DNA of 64,000 bases from assembly GCA_946406015.1 (NCBI GenBank), contig CAMJJD010000006.1:1-64000 (forward strand), read 5' to 3'. Made by a program: the position numbers and the translations under genes. The notes beneath the pieces were generated by a model. That model saw only the letters and a list, made by a program, of their open reading frames with translations, searched no databases and was not told the DNA's origin. This DNA is from an uncultured Bacteroidales bacterium (lineage in GTDB: Bacteria > Bacteroidota > Bacteroidia > Bacteroidales > P3). Every line of letters starts with the position of its first letter. Positions within the stretch are counted from its first letter, which is position 1. Shown one piece after another: positions 9,443 through 18,289 of the stretch.

Positions 9443-10234
9443 CTAATTTGCTGTAATATCGGTTGATATGTGCTTTAGATTTTCTATTAGGTCGGAAGCG
9501 ACAAGGCTCGATTCTGTCTGTTTCGCGACGGCAATATCACCTAATTCCCCGTGTATTTCCACCGCAGAACATGCGATTTTGTAGGGTGTTGCGTGTAAGT
9601 GGTTGGAACATAGTATTCCAAGTAGTATTCCGGTCAGAACGTCGCCGCTGCCGGCTGTCGCCATTCCAGCGTTGCCGGTGCGGTTTTCATACGTTTGTCC
9701 ATCAGGTGAGTATACGCGCGTGTGGTGCGCTTTCTTTACGATTATTAGACCGTATTCTTTGGCCATCTCCGCAGGGTCGTTGTCGCCGAAGAGTCGTCCG
9801 TATTCGCGTGCATGCGGCGTGACGATGGCCCCTTCCGCCAGCGGCAGCCAGTCTTTGTGTATGGACAGCAGGTTCAGCGCATCGGCATCGAGCACCAACG
9901 GCACGCCTGCAGGTCGTTCGGCGAGCAACCGGTGCAGCCCCTCCGCCGTCTGCTCCTCGGTGCCGATTCCAGGCCCTGCGGCTATCGCCGTGTAGTGGTT
10001 GAGACGGGGCGGCAAGGTGAAGAGGGTGGGTGAGGGGTCTATGCTCACCATCGCCTCGGGGAATGCCGCCTGCATGGGGTCGACGCATAGCGAGGGCAGG
10101 TGCACGCTGACCAGGCCGCAGCCGCTCCGCAGGGCCGCCCGTGCCGCCAGTATGGCACAGCCGCATCGCCCATAGGCACCGGCCACCAGCAGTCCGTGGC
10201 CATAGTCGTGTTTCGTCGTCTCGGGGTTGCGCAT
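9443..10234 (-). CDS. nnrD: ADP/ATP-dependent NAD(P)H-hydrate dehydratase, no fused epimerase domain
   Basis: GHGLLVAGAYGRCGCAILAARAALRSGCGLV, IAAGPGIGT, LVLDADALNLL, NAGMATAGSGDVLTGI. Confidence 0.88.
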   Translation of the reverse strand: MRNPETTKHDYGHGLLVAGAYGRCGCAILAARAALRSGCGLVSVHLPSLCVDPMQAAFPEAMVSIDPSPTLFTLPPRLNHYTAIAAGPGIGTEEQTAEGLHRLLAERPAGVPLVLDADALNLLSIHKDWLPLAEGAIVTPHAREYGRLFGDNDPAEMAKEYGLIIVKKAHHTRVYSPDGQTYENRTGNAGMATAGSGDVLTGILLGILCSNHLHATPYKIACSAVEIHGELGDIAVAKQTESSLVASDLIENLKHISTDITAN

Positions 10235-10411
10235 TGATAATGGTTAAAGGTTAATGATTAATGGTTAAAGTTTTACAGTTTAAAGTTTACGGTTTACAGT
10301 TTAAAGGTTAATGGTTAACGGGTTTGGGTCGAAGAGTCTAAAAGTTGAAGAGTCGAAAATTACTTAACACTAAACACTAAACACTTAACACTAAACACTT
10401 GTTTATAGATT

Positions 10412-10445
10412 AAGAGGCTGGCGTTTTTATTTGCGCCAGCCTCTT
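10412..10445. terminator. Hairpin terminator after the M16 peptidase gene
   Basis: AAGAGGCTGGCG-TTTTTATTTG-CGCCAGCCTCTT, 12-bp perfect stem. Confidence 0.8.
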
Positions 10446-10465
10446 CAATCGTTAGCCGTTAGTCA

Positions 10466-13363
10466 TCAGTCGGCGGTTCCCACGGCGCCCTCTTCGGGAC
10501 GCAGGGTGACGGCGACGTAGTTATTCAGGTTGATGTATTTCTTGGCGAGGGCTTTGATGTCCTTCGGGGTGACTTTGCGAACCATGTTCTCATAGTCGTT
10601 CACCTGATAGTCGCGGCTCTCGTTGTAGCGGTAGCTGCCCTGGATCTGACCCATCCAGAAGCCGTTGTTCTGCTTGCTCTTGCCGCGGTTGACAATCATC
10701 TGCTCCTGCACTTTGTTGAGGGTCTTCTGGTCGCAACCCTTCTTCATGTACATACGGAGGATGTCGATGCAGTCCTTCTCAATCTTGGCGGCCTTCTCGG
10801 GGTCGCAGCCGATGTAGAACTGCCAGCTGACCTGTCCGACGGGCGAAATCTCGTAGTCGCAGCCGGCGCTGGGGCTGTAGGCGTCACCGTTCTTCTCGCG
10901 GATAATCTCGAGGGTGGTCATGCCGAGGGCGTCGCCGAGTTCCTGGATGGCGATACGGGTCTGCGGGGTGAGCTCAGAGGCGTTGACGTCCATCTGGCCG
11001 GAGATGATGAGCATGCCCTGACGCTCGATACCCTTGACGGCCACTCCGTGCTGGATGCCTTCGGCAAACTTCGGGTTGCGGTTCATGAACTTGTCGTTGC
11101 GCTGCTTGCCGTTGACGGGCAGGTGGTTGAGGTAGCGGGCGATGAGGTCCACATCGCTGTCGCTGACGTTACCCACGAAGAAGAAGGTCTGGTTCGAGGC
11201 ATCGGCGAAGCGGTTGCGGTAGATGTTGAACATACGGTCGAGGTTGAGGTTGCGGACCTGCTCCTCGGTGGGGACGACAACCTGACGCTTGTCGGTGGGG
11301 AAAGCGGTCTTGTAGTACTTCTCGAGGAAGGCCACCTGCGGGTTCTCGCGGACGAATTTAATCTGCTGGATGGTGTTCTCGATGTTGCGCTCATAGGCTT
11401 CCTGGTCTTTGCGGGGAGCGGTGTAGTAGAGGTTGATGAGCTGCAGGGTGGTCTCAAGATCCTTGGGCGAGCAGTTGCCGGTGAAGCCCTGGGTCTCGCC
11501 GCTGATGTAGGGACTGATGCTGAGGTTCATGCCTTTGAGCTTCTTGCTGAGGTCGGTGGCGCTGAAGTTGGCGATACCGCCGGCATCGATGAAGCCGGCT
11601 GCGTTCTGGGCTTCGTAGGCGTCTTTGTCCTCATAGAGCGAGGTGCCGCCGAGGCCGAAGCTGCCGATCTGAATCTCGTCGGCCTTGTAGTCGGTCTGCT
11701 TCACGATGAAGCGGATGCCGTTGGGCAGGGTGTACTCGTAGTAGCCAAGGGCGCTGTTGTATTTGGTGACGGTGTAGTCGCTGGCGGGGACGTTCTCGCT
11801 GAAGAGGGGCTCGTCCTTGTAGGTGTCAACCCAAGGCTCGGTGGCAACCGTCTTGCTGTTCTTGATGATGGCGACGGCTTCCTTCTCGGTGGGGACTTTG
11901 AAGCCCTCTTTCTCGGGAGCGGTCAGGTAGTAGATCATGTTCTCGTCGGTAATCCAGGTCTTCACCATGGCGTTGCACTCCTCGAGGGTGATTTCGGGGA
12001 TGAACTCCTTGGCGTACTTCCATTCCTGACGGATACCGGGGCAGGGTTCGTTCTCTAGATAGTGGTTCGTGTACTCGTCGGCCAGGCTGTTGCTCTGGGT
12101 CTTGTTCTCCTCCTTGGCCAGCTTGGTGTAGGTGCTGAGCAGGTCCTCTTTCTGGCGGTCCAGTTCGGCCTGCAGGAAGCCGTGCTCGTCAATCTGCTTC
12201 ATCACTTTGAGCAGGAGCTCGGAGGTCTCTTCGATGCGACCCTCCTTGGGGGCGGCGCTGACGGCGAAGACGTCGATTTCACGGCCGAGGAAGCCGCTGT
12301 AGCCACCACCGGCATACATCATGGGGGCGCTGGGTTTCTGGCAGATGTCGCTGAAGCGCTCGTTGATCATCATGCCGATAAGGTTGCGGACAATCATCTG
12401 GCGGTAGGCGCCGACGGTGCCGTTGGGGGTCTTCTGGTGCTTCCAGTACAGCTGGAGGCTGGTGTTGGTGGCTTCCTTGTCGGTGGCGATGCAGATGAGA
12501 GGCTCCACGTTGCCGGGAATCTCATAGCTCAGACGGGGCAGCTTCTCTTTGCCCTGGAACTTGTGGCTACTGAAGATGTCGATCACCTTCTGCTCCATGG
12601 CCTGGGCACCCTTCTTGCCGGCATACTCGTAGTTGTCCATGTCGCCAACGATGACGATGGCCTGCAGGTCGGGACGGTACCAGTCGTTGAAGAAGTCGAC
12701 GATGCTCTGGCGCTCGAAGTTCATGATGACCTCTTCCTTGCCGATGGGCAGACGGTCGGCATAGAGCGACCCCTTCAGCATGATGGGCCAGGTCTTCTTG
12801 CGCAGACGGTCGCCGTGGCCGACGCCACCGCGCCACTCCTCGTGGATCACTCCGCGCTCGCTCTCAATCTCCTTCTGGTCGAACAGGATGTTGCCGGCCC
12901 AACCGTCGAGAATCTCGATACCCATCTTCACCATCTCGGCGTCGTCGGCAGGCATGTTGACGTAGTACACGGTCTGGTCGAAGCTGGTGTAGGCGTTGAT
13001 GTCGCGACCGAACTCCACACCGTGCTCCTGCAACTTCTGAATCATCGTGTTGTGGGGATAGCCCTTGATGCCGTTGAAGGCCATGTGCTCACAGAAGTGG
13101 GCCAAACCCTGCTGGTCGTCGCGCTCCATGATGGAACCGGCGTTCGACACCAGACGGAACTGAATCATGTTCTCGGGCTTCTTGTTGTTGCGCACATAGT
13201 AGGTAAAGCCGTTGTCGAGTTTACCGTAGCGCACCTTCTTGTCGAGGGGCACCTTGGCGGTCAGTTCGCTTTTCTTCTCCTTCTTGTCCGCACCGGGCAG
13301 CTGGGCAAAGGAGATACCGCTGAATACAAAGGTCAGCAGCAGAATCCAGATTGTCTTTTTCAT
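10466..13363 (-). CDS. M16 family metallopeptidase (two-domain, periplasmic)
   Basis: Signal peptide; HFCEHMAFNG zinc motif; ESERGVIHEEWRGG; second M16-like half. Confidence 0.92.
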   Translation of the reverse strand: MKKTIWILLLTFVFSGISFAQLPGADKKEKKSELTAKVPLDKKVRYGKLDNGFTYYVRNNKKPENMIQFRLVSNAGSIMERDDQQGLAHFCEHMAFNGIKGYPHNTMIQKLQEHGVEFGRDINAYTSFDQTVYYVNMPADDAEMVKMGIEILDGWAGNILFDQKEIESERGVIHEEWRGGVGHGDRLRKKTWPIMLKGSLYADRLPIGKEEVIMNFERQSIVDFFNDWYRPDLQAIVIVGDMDNYEYAGKKGAQAMEQKVIDIFSSHKFQGKEKLPRLSYEIPGNVEPLICIATDKEATNTSLQLYWKHQKTPNGTVGAYRQMIVRNLIGMMINERFSDICQKPSAPMMYAGGGYSGFLGREIDVFAVSAAPKEGRIEETSELLLKVMKQIDEHGFLQAELDRQKEDLLSTYTKLAKEENKTQSNSLADEYTNHYLENEPCPGIRQEWKYAKEFIPEITLEECNAMVKTWITDENMIYYLTAPEKEGFKVPTEKEAVAIIKNSKTVATEPWVDTYKDEPLFSENVPASDYTVTKYNSALGYYEYTLPNGIRFIVKQTDYKADEIQIGSFGLGGTSLYEDKDAYEAQNAAGFIDAGGIANFSATDLSKKLKGMNLSISPYISGETQGFTGNCSPKDLETTLQLINLYYTAPRKDQEAYERNIENTIQQIKFVRENPQVAFLEKYYKTAFPTDKRQVVVPTEEQVRNLNLDRMFNIYRNRFADASNQTFFFVGNVSDSDVDLIARYLNHLPVNGKQRNDKFMNRNPKFAEGIQHGVAVKGIERQGMLIISGQMDVNASELTPQTRIAIQELGDALGMTTLEIIREKNGDAYSPSAGCDYEISPVGQVSWQFYIGCDPEKAAKIEKDCIDILRMYMKKGCDQKTLNKVQEQMIVNRGKSKQNNGFWMGQIQGSYRYNESRDYQVNDYENMVRKVTPKDIKALAKKYINLNNYVAVTLRPEEGAVGTAD

Positions 13364-13624
13364 TTGAATGTTAATTTATTGAATTATTGTATTTTGTTGT
13401 ATTCCGTAATCCCTAAACTCCCCACACCCGTTCACTCCGCTACATTCTTCCTTCTTTAGGAGATAAGGAGACAGTAGTTAAGGAGATAAGACAAATGCTT
13501 CGGTCGACCATCTTTTTTAAAGTTTGAACGCGTGAACTGAGGTCGGCGACCATGTGGAGCCAATGTCTGAGTGCGTGAGCCTTTCAATCTTTTACCTCTC
13601 TACTCCTTCACTTTAAACTGTACC

Positions 13625-13702
13625 CTTCCCACTTAACACTTAACACTTAACACTTAACACTTAAAACTTAACACTTAACACTTAAAACTTAAAACTTAAC
13701 CC
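13625..13702. repeat. Intergenic simple repeat (TTAACACT/TTAAAACT)n
   Basis: cttaacacttaacacttaacacttaacacttaaaacttaacact... Confidence 0.85.
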
Positions 13703-13846
13703 TTTTCTATATGACGCAAAACCATTCCCAATCTTACACTTCTGGCGAAAAAAAACTTCACTTTTTACGCACAAAACAGATTGCAAAAATACAAAAATAA
13801 TTTGTATCCTTGTAAATTAATTTATAAAAAACAGTGAAATAGTGCG

Positions 13847-14641
13847 TTAGCACTCGTACTTCTCCAGCGCCTGGCGCAGCTCCACGGGGGTGATGTCGTG
13901 ATGTATGGTGCCGCCGAGGGCGTAGCTGATGGCGCCGGTCTCCTCACTCACGATAACGCTCAGCACGTCAAGTTGCTCGGTGACGCCGATGGCCGAGCGG
14001 TGGCGCAGGCCCAGGTTCGGGTCGATGTCCAGCCGCGAGGTGACGGGCAGTATGCAACGGGCGGCCAACAGGCTGTTGCCGTGGGCGATGACGGCGCCGT
14101 CGTGCAGAGGCGAATTCTTGAAGAAGAGGGCCTCGATCAGCGCGCTCGACGCCAGCGCGTCGATGCGCTCGCCGGTGTTGATCAGCTCCTCCACCTCGTT
14201 CTGGCGCTTGAAGACAATCAGGGCGCCCGTCTTCGACTGTGACATGTGCATGCAGGCGTTGATGTAGGCCTCGTAGTTGATGCCCTGGGCACGTTGCTGC
14301 TGACGGCGCCAGAACTGCATCCGCTTCCACAGGCTCTCGTTCAGCTGCGTCTTGGTGCCGAGGAAAAGCAGGAACTTGCGTATCTCGGGTTGGAAGATGA
14401 CCACCAGGGCGATGAGGCCCACGCTGGCAACGGCACTCAGTATGGCGCCCAGTAGTCTCATCCCGAGGCTGTCGGCCACCCGCCAGGCCACCAGCAGTAT
14501 CACCAGCGCCCAGAAGATAAGCATCACATTGGTGCCGCGCACCATCCGGTAGATATAGTAAGCCAAGACTGCCACAATGGCGATGTCGAGAATGTCGATG
14601 ACTCGGAGGGTGGGAAAGCCCATCAAAGCTAAAGGTATCAT
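13847..14641 (-). CDS. cdaA: Membrane diadenylate cyclase CdaA (DAC domain)
   Basis: N-terminal TM helices, FQPEIRKFLLFLG, LHDGAVIAHGNSLLAARCILP, GLRHRSAIG. Confidence 0.9.
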   Translation of the reverse strand: MIPLALMGFPTLRVIDILDIAIVAVLAYYIYRMVRGTNVMLIFWALVILLVAWRVADSLGMRLLGAILSAVASVGLIALVVIFQPEIRKFLLFLGTKTQLNESLWKRMQFWRRQQQRAQGINYEAYINACMHMSQSKTGALIVFKRQNEVEELINTGERIDALASSALIEALFFKNSPLHDGAVIAHGNSLLAARCILPVTSRLDIDPNLGLRHRSAIGVTEQLDVLSVIVSEETGAISYALGGTIHHDITPVELRQALEKYEC

Positions 14642-14651
14642 AATGTTGTCT

Positions 14652-15500
14652 CTATTTATCTGGGAACATGAGTTTTATAGTCTCTCTGGCGGGTCTTGGG
14701 TCGTGCACGCGCAGAATGCGTGCGCCGCGTTCCAGAGCCAGGGTGTCGAGGGCGATGGTGCCGGTCAGAGCCTCGTCGGGAGTGATGCCGAGCGGTTTGT
14801 ATATCATGCTTTTGCGGCTCAGGCCGATCAGCATCGGCTCGCGGAAGAGGGTGGTCAGTTCGTCGAGCCGCATCAGCAGCTCGTGGTTCTCCTCCACCGT
14901 CTTGGCGAAGCCAAAGCCCGGGTCGAGCCATAGGTCCTTGAGACCAAGGGTGTACAGCTCGTCGATTCGGGCGGAGAAGTATTTTGTCAGGTCGTCCACG
15001 ATATCCTCGTAGCCTGTCTGCTGCTGCATATTGTCGGGCGTGCCGCGGGTGTGCATCATGACATAGGGCACCTGCAGGTCGGCCACCGTGCGGAACATCT
15101 CCGGGTCGAACTGGCCGCCCGAGATGTCGTTCACGATGTCGGCGCCGGCCTCGACGGCGGCGCGGGCGGGCAGAGCGTAGCAGGTGTCGACCGAGAGCAC
15201 CGCCTCGGGCAGCTCGCTGCGCAGCAGGCGCACGGCCTCCGACAGGCGGCGGGCCTCCTCGTCGGGCGGCAGCAGCTGGGCGCCGGGACGGGTGCTGACG
15301 GCACCGATGTCGATGATGTCTGCCCCCTCGGCCAGCAGCCAGCGGGCGTGGCCGAGCATCGACGCCAGGTCGCTGTGGCGGCCGCCGTCATAGAACGAGT
15401 CGCTCGTCACATTGAGTATCCCCATCACCGCGGGCCGCTTGTATTCAACCAGTTGCCCGTGCACGGTGATGCTGAACGGTATGAATGCCACTTTTTCCAT
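14652..15500 (-). CDS. folP: Dihydropteroate synthase
   Basis: VMGILNVTSDSFYDGGRH, GADIIDIGAVSTRPGA, VNDISGG, DPGFGFAKTVEENHELL. Confidence 0.93.
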   Translation of the reverse strand: MEKVAFIPFSITVHGQLVEYKRPAVMGILNVTSDSFYDGGRHSDLASMLGHARWLLAEGADIIDIGAVSTRPGAQLLPPDEEARRLSEAVRLLRSELPEAVLSVDTCYALPARAAVEAGADIVNDISGGQFDPEMFRTVADLQVPYVMMHTRGTPDNMQQQTGYEDIVDDLTKYFSARIDELYTLGLKDLWLDPGFGFAKTVEENHELLMRLDELTTLFREPMLIGLSRKSMIYKPLGITPDEALTGTIALDTLALERGARILRVHDPRPARETIKLMFPDK

Positions 15501-15651
15501 CATCCATATAACGGCCACATGTCGCTTTTATTGTTTGCTATAGTCGGCTAAGCCATATTCCGAGGAACCGATTTCATTACGTAAATTCCGTAATGCAAAT
15601 TTACAAAAATCTTCTGACATACACACAGATATATGAAAAGGTTTTTCGTTA

Positions 15652-15713
15652 AACACGAATTATCATGAATTTACCATAAATTAATTCATGGGTAATTAAT
15701 GGGTATTCGTGTT
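15652..15713. repeat. Nested AT-rich inverted repeat
   Basis: Outer arms AACACGAAT/ATTCGTGTT, inner arms ATGAATT/AATTCAT. Confidence 0.6.
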
Positions 15714-15822
15714 CTTTTCAAAGGAAAAGAATGAACTTTTTCCGAACAGAAAAATAAAACTTTCTTCGGAGGAGAATATCAAACTTATGCGCCGCTTTTA
15801 TGAGGGCGAGGAAGGATATTGA

Positions 15823-16083
15823 AACCAATTCGGTAGTCGAAACTACCGAAATTCAACAGACTGCTGTTTCTTAGCTACATGCAAATTCGGTAGTCGAAAC
15901 TGCCGAGAGTTGAAATCATTGGCGGTAGTCGAGTTGAAGAAGGGACAGTTCAGGCCCTTGTCTCTTGGCCAGTTGGCTGCGTATTTGCGTATCCTTGACG
16001 ACGAAGAGAAACAGCCGCACCGCCGCTACGAGCTGCACCAGGAGATGATAGAACTAAAAAAGATGCTGGAAGGGGAAGAATGA
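15823..16083 (+). pseudogene. Probable remnant of a DUF1016/YhcG-type PD-(D/E)XK nuclease
   Basis: No start; LAVVELKKGQFRPLSLGQLAAYLRILDDEEKQPH then an abrupt jump to a C-terminal tail. Confidence 0.5.
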
Positions 16084-16085
16084 GG

Positions 16086-16361
16086 TTACTTGTCGCCATA
16101 ATGGCCATAGGCCGAAATAACATCAACATGTATTTCGGTTTCGAAAACCTCGTATACCATACGGTGTTTCTTCGTGATTTCGCGAGACCATTGTCCAGAG
16201 CGGTTGCCCTTCAATGGCTCTGGGTGGCCGGTGCCTGTCGTGGGGTGCACGCGAAGCTCCTCGATGAAGCGTGCCGCCTTCGCAAAAGCCTTGGGTTCGG
16301 ACTTCTGCAGTCGAAGCAAATCTTCTTTCGCTTGTGGAGCAATAACAATCCTGTACATCAA
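16086..16361 (-). CDS. Txe/YoeB family toxin
   Basis: IEELRVHPTTGTGHPEPLKGNRSGQWSREITKKHRMVYEV. Confidence 0.9.
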   Translation of the reverse strand: MMYRIVIAPQAKEDLLRLQKSEPKAFAKAARFIEELRVHPTTGTGHPEPLKGNRSGQWSREITKKHRMVYEVFETEIHVDVISAYGHYGDK

Positions 16362-16618
16362 CCCACTCTTTTCAAGAAGTCCGACAAAGATTCATTCGGA
16401 AGCATCTCGATACCAAGACCATCCTTAATCTGTTGGCGACCATTGTCTACACGGGCGAAAAAATCCTTCTCGCTCATGAGGGCTGGGGCTTTCTCCTGCT
16501 CCTTGACCACACGGCGCACATATTTCGCCACACGGGCCAATGCCATCTCATTGCCTGAGATAGCCCCCAGACCTTGCAGAATATCAGCGCTGTACGAATT
16601 GATTGTGGCTGTGTTCAT
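16358..16618 (-). CDS. Cognate antitoxin of the YoeB pair
   Basis: 86-aa ORF directly upstream, 4-nt overlap with toxin; MNTATINSYSADILQGLGAISGNEMALARVAKYVRR. Confidence 0.75.
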   Translation of the reverse strand: MNTATINSYSADILQGLGAISGNEMALARVAKYVRRVVKEQEKAPALMSEKDFFARVDNGRQQIKDGLGIEMLPNESLSDFLKRVG

Positions 16619-16647
16619 ACTAAATGTTTTTATTGCGTAACTGACTG

Positions 16648-16655
16648 CAAAAGTA
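16648..16655 (-). promoter_or_regulatory. -7 element TACTTTTG for the antitoxin-toxin operon
   Basis: caaaagta on + strand, upstream of antitoxin start. Confidence 0.6.
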
Positions 16656-16783
16656 CGAATTTTTTCCGAACTGACAAAAAAAACTTTCTCCCTGCATCCT
16701 GGTAATCCGTTCAGACGCAACATTTATTTTGCCAGTTTAATTATTCTTTGATTCCTAAGTGTCTGCGGCAAAAAGACCATTCT

Positions 16784-17497
16784 TTATGAAATAACTTCTA
16801 TCCAGTCCTTTTTGTTTTTCATTATAAATCGCTCTGGAGTGAAGTATGGGTCTGGACGATAGCTGAAATCTTTTATCTCAATTTCTGCTAATAAGCATAA
16901 CGGCCATATTCTATCATTATGATAACTTGTGTTCCCCAATAAGTACCACACGTAGTCTTTCATTACCAATCCCCTCGGTTCAAACGATCGTTCGTGATAG
17001 GGAGTACGTTGTGTTGGACTAACGTAATAATACATAAAATCAATGCACTTTTGTTGATGGATGGCATCTAACAACACATTCACATTTTCTGCACCCGAGG
17101 CCTTGCAATCAATGTACATATACTTTCTATACTCTTCAGAATACTGTAGCTGTTTCATTGCCACCGATGTCTCAAAGGCCATAAGAAACGGTATTGTCCA
17201 AGGGGTACAATCACTCTTCGGTTCTTCCACCAATCGATAGCGATATCTTCTGTTCTCCTCCGACAATGCTTTCTTCCCTACTTCATATTGGAGACGATTG
17301 TCGCACTCTATCTTGATACCAAACCTATCACGGAGTTCTTTCAGATAATTGTGGAATGTCCGTTTGGGCAATATCTTTTCCATATTTGGTTCTTCGACAA
17401 GTTTGTCTATCAACTGGTCGAATGTGATTCCGGTTTCACCTGCTCTACGGAACTGTGCAACCAGCCAAGAAAGCATTTCCAAATTTTTATAGTCCAT
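16784..17497 (-). CDS. WYL-domain transcriptional regulator
   Basis: N-terminal helical region; C-terminal IDFMYYYVSPTQRTPYHERSFEPRGLVMKDYVWYLLG. Confidence 0.8.
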   Translation of the reverse strand: MDYKNLEMLSWLVAQFRRAGETGITFDQLIDKLVEEPNMEKILPKRTFHNYLKELRDRFGIKIECDNRLQYEVGKKALSEENRRYRYRLVEEPKSDCTPWTIPFLMAFETSVAMKQLQYSEEYRKYMYIDCKASGAENVNVLLDAIHQQKCIDFMYYYVSPTQRTPYHERSFEPRGLVMKDYVWYLLGNTSYHNDRIWPLCLLAEIEIKDFSYRPDPYFTPERFIMKNKKDWIEVIS

Positions 17498-17518
17498 GTA
17501 ACATCTCTTTTCTCGGTG

Positions 17519-17526
17519 CAAAGATA
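17519..17526 (-). promoter_or_regulatory. -7 element TATCTTTG for the WYL gene
   Basis: caaagata upstream of 17497. Confidence 0.6.
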
Positions 17527-17683
17527 CGAAAAATAATCTATATGCAAAATAAATGTCATGCAAGTGTTAAAGTGTAGAAATGCTAAAGACGCGGAAACCA
17601 GTACTTTGGTGTAATGTGTTTTCAAACTCAACGAAATTCTCAGTATTAAATAACATATTCATTTTTTGAAAAACGCAATCGAT

Positions 17684-18037
17684 ATGGAACAGAAAAATGC
17701 AATCGTCTTCAATTTGAGAGAACTTACTGACCTCACTCGCCTTGTCGAAATCCTCCGCCAACCCAGGAAAAGCGAGTGGGACGAGAGAAATGTGATCATC
17801 AGTGGCAATGGTCGCAAAGGAATGGCGTGGGTCGAGATGATTAACGCCCAGCTTCGCCTCGGACTCCGCAGCTTGCCGTACCAGACCGATATCAAGGGTA
17901 AGATTTTCACTGGCAAATGGCTGACAATCATTGCCTCCGACCTCAACGAAAGCGACATCATGTTCAGGTTCCGTCGCAGAGACTACACAGATGTTATCCG
18001 CCTCGACCGTCCATCTTCGACGGTCGAGGAGTCCTAA
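17684..18037 (+). CDS. Hypothetical protein
   Basis: MEQKNAIVFNLRELTDLTRLVEILRQPRKSEWDERNVIISG; intact ORF. Confidence 0.6.
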   Translation: MEQKNAIVFNLRELTDLTRLVEILRQPRKSEWDERNVIISGNGRKGMAWVEMINAQLRLGLRSLPYQTDIKGKIFTGKWLTIIASDLNESDIMFRFRRRDYTDVIRLDRPSSTVEES

Positions 18038-18055
18038 AAGAATCATTAAATCAAG

Positions 18056-18277
18056 ATGATACATGATGTTGAAATAGAGAATTTGCGCCAATGGTGTGAG
18101 GACCGCTGCCGACAGGAAGATGCTACCGCCGAAGTGGAGATCGTCTTTGGGTATGTGGATTACACCGAGCATCCGGTGATCGCGGATTACGAGGAACGGG
18201 GATACATCCTGTATGACACTTTCACATTCGGACACGGGGAACAATGGGGAGAGATATTGGTATTTGTAAAACAATAA
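18056..18277 (+). CDS. Hypothetical small acidic protein
   Basis: Intact 73-aa ORF closely spaced with neighbours. Confidence 0.6.
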   Translation: MIHDVEIENLRQWCEDRCRQEDATAEVEIVFGYVDYTEHPVIADYEERGYILYDTFTFGHGEQWGEILVFVKQ

Positions 18278-18289
18278 AATAAAAGAAAA

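Noticed and set aside
12062-13459. 465-aa ORF antisense to the M16 peptidase
   Set aside because: Shadow ORF; M16 motifs on the minus strand are unambiguous.
17567-18274. 235-aa minus-strand ORF overlapping 17684-18277
   Set aside because: The + strand pair has normal spacing with downstream genes and more protein-like composition; minus ORF judged spurious.
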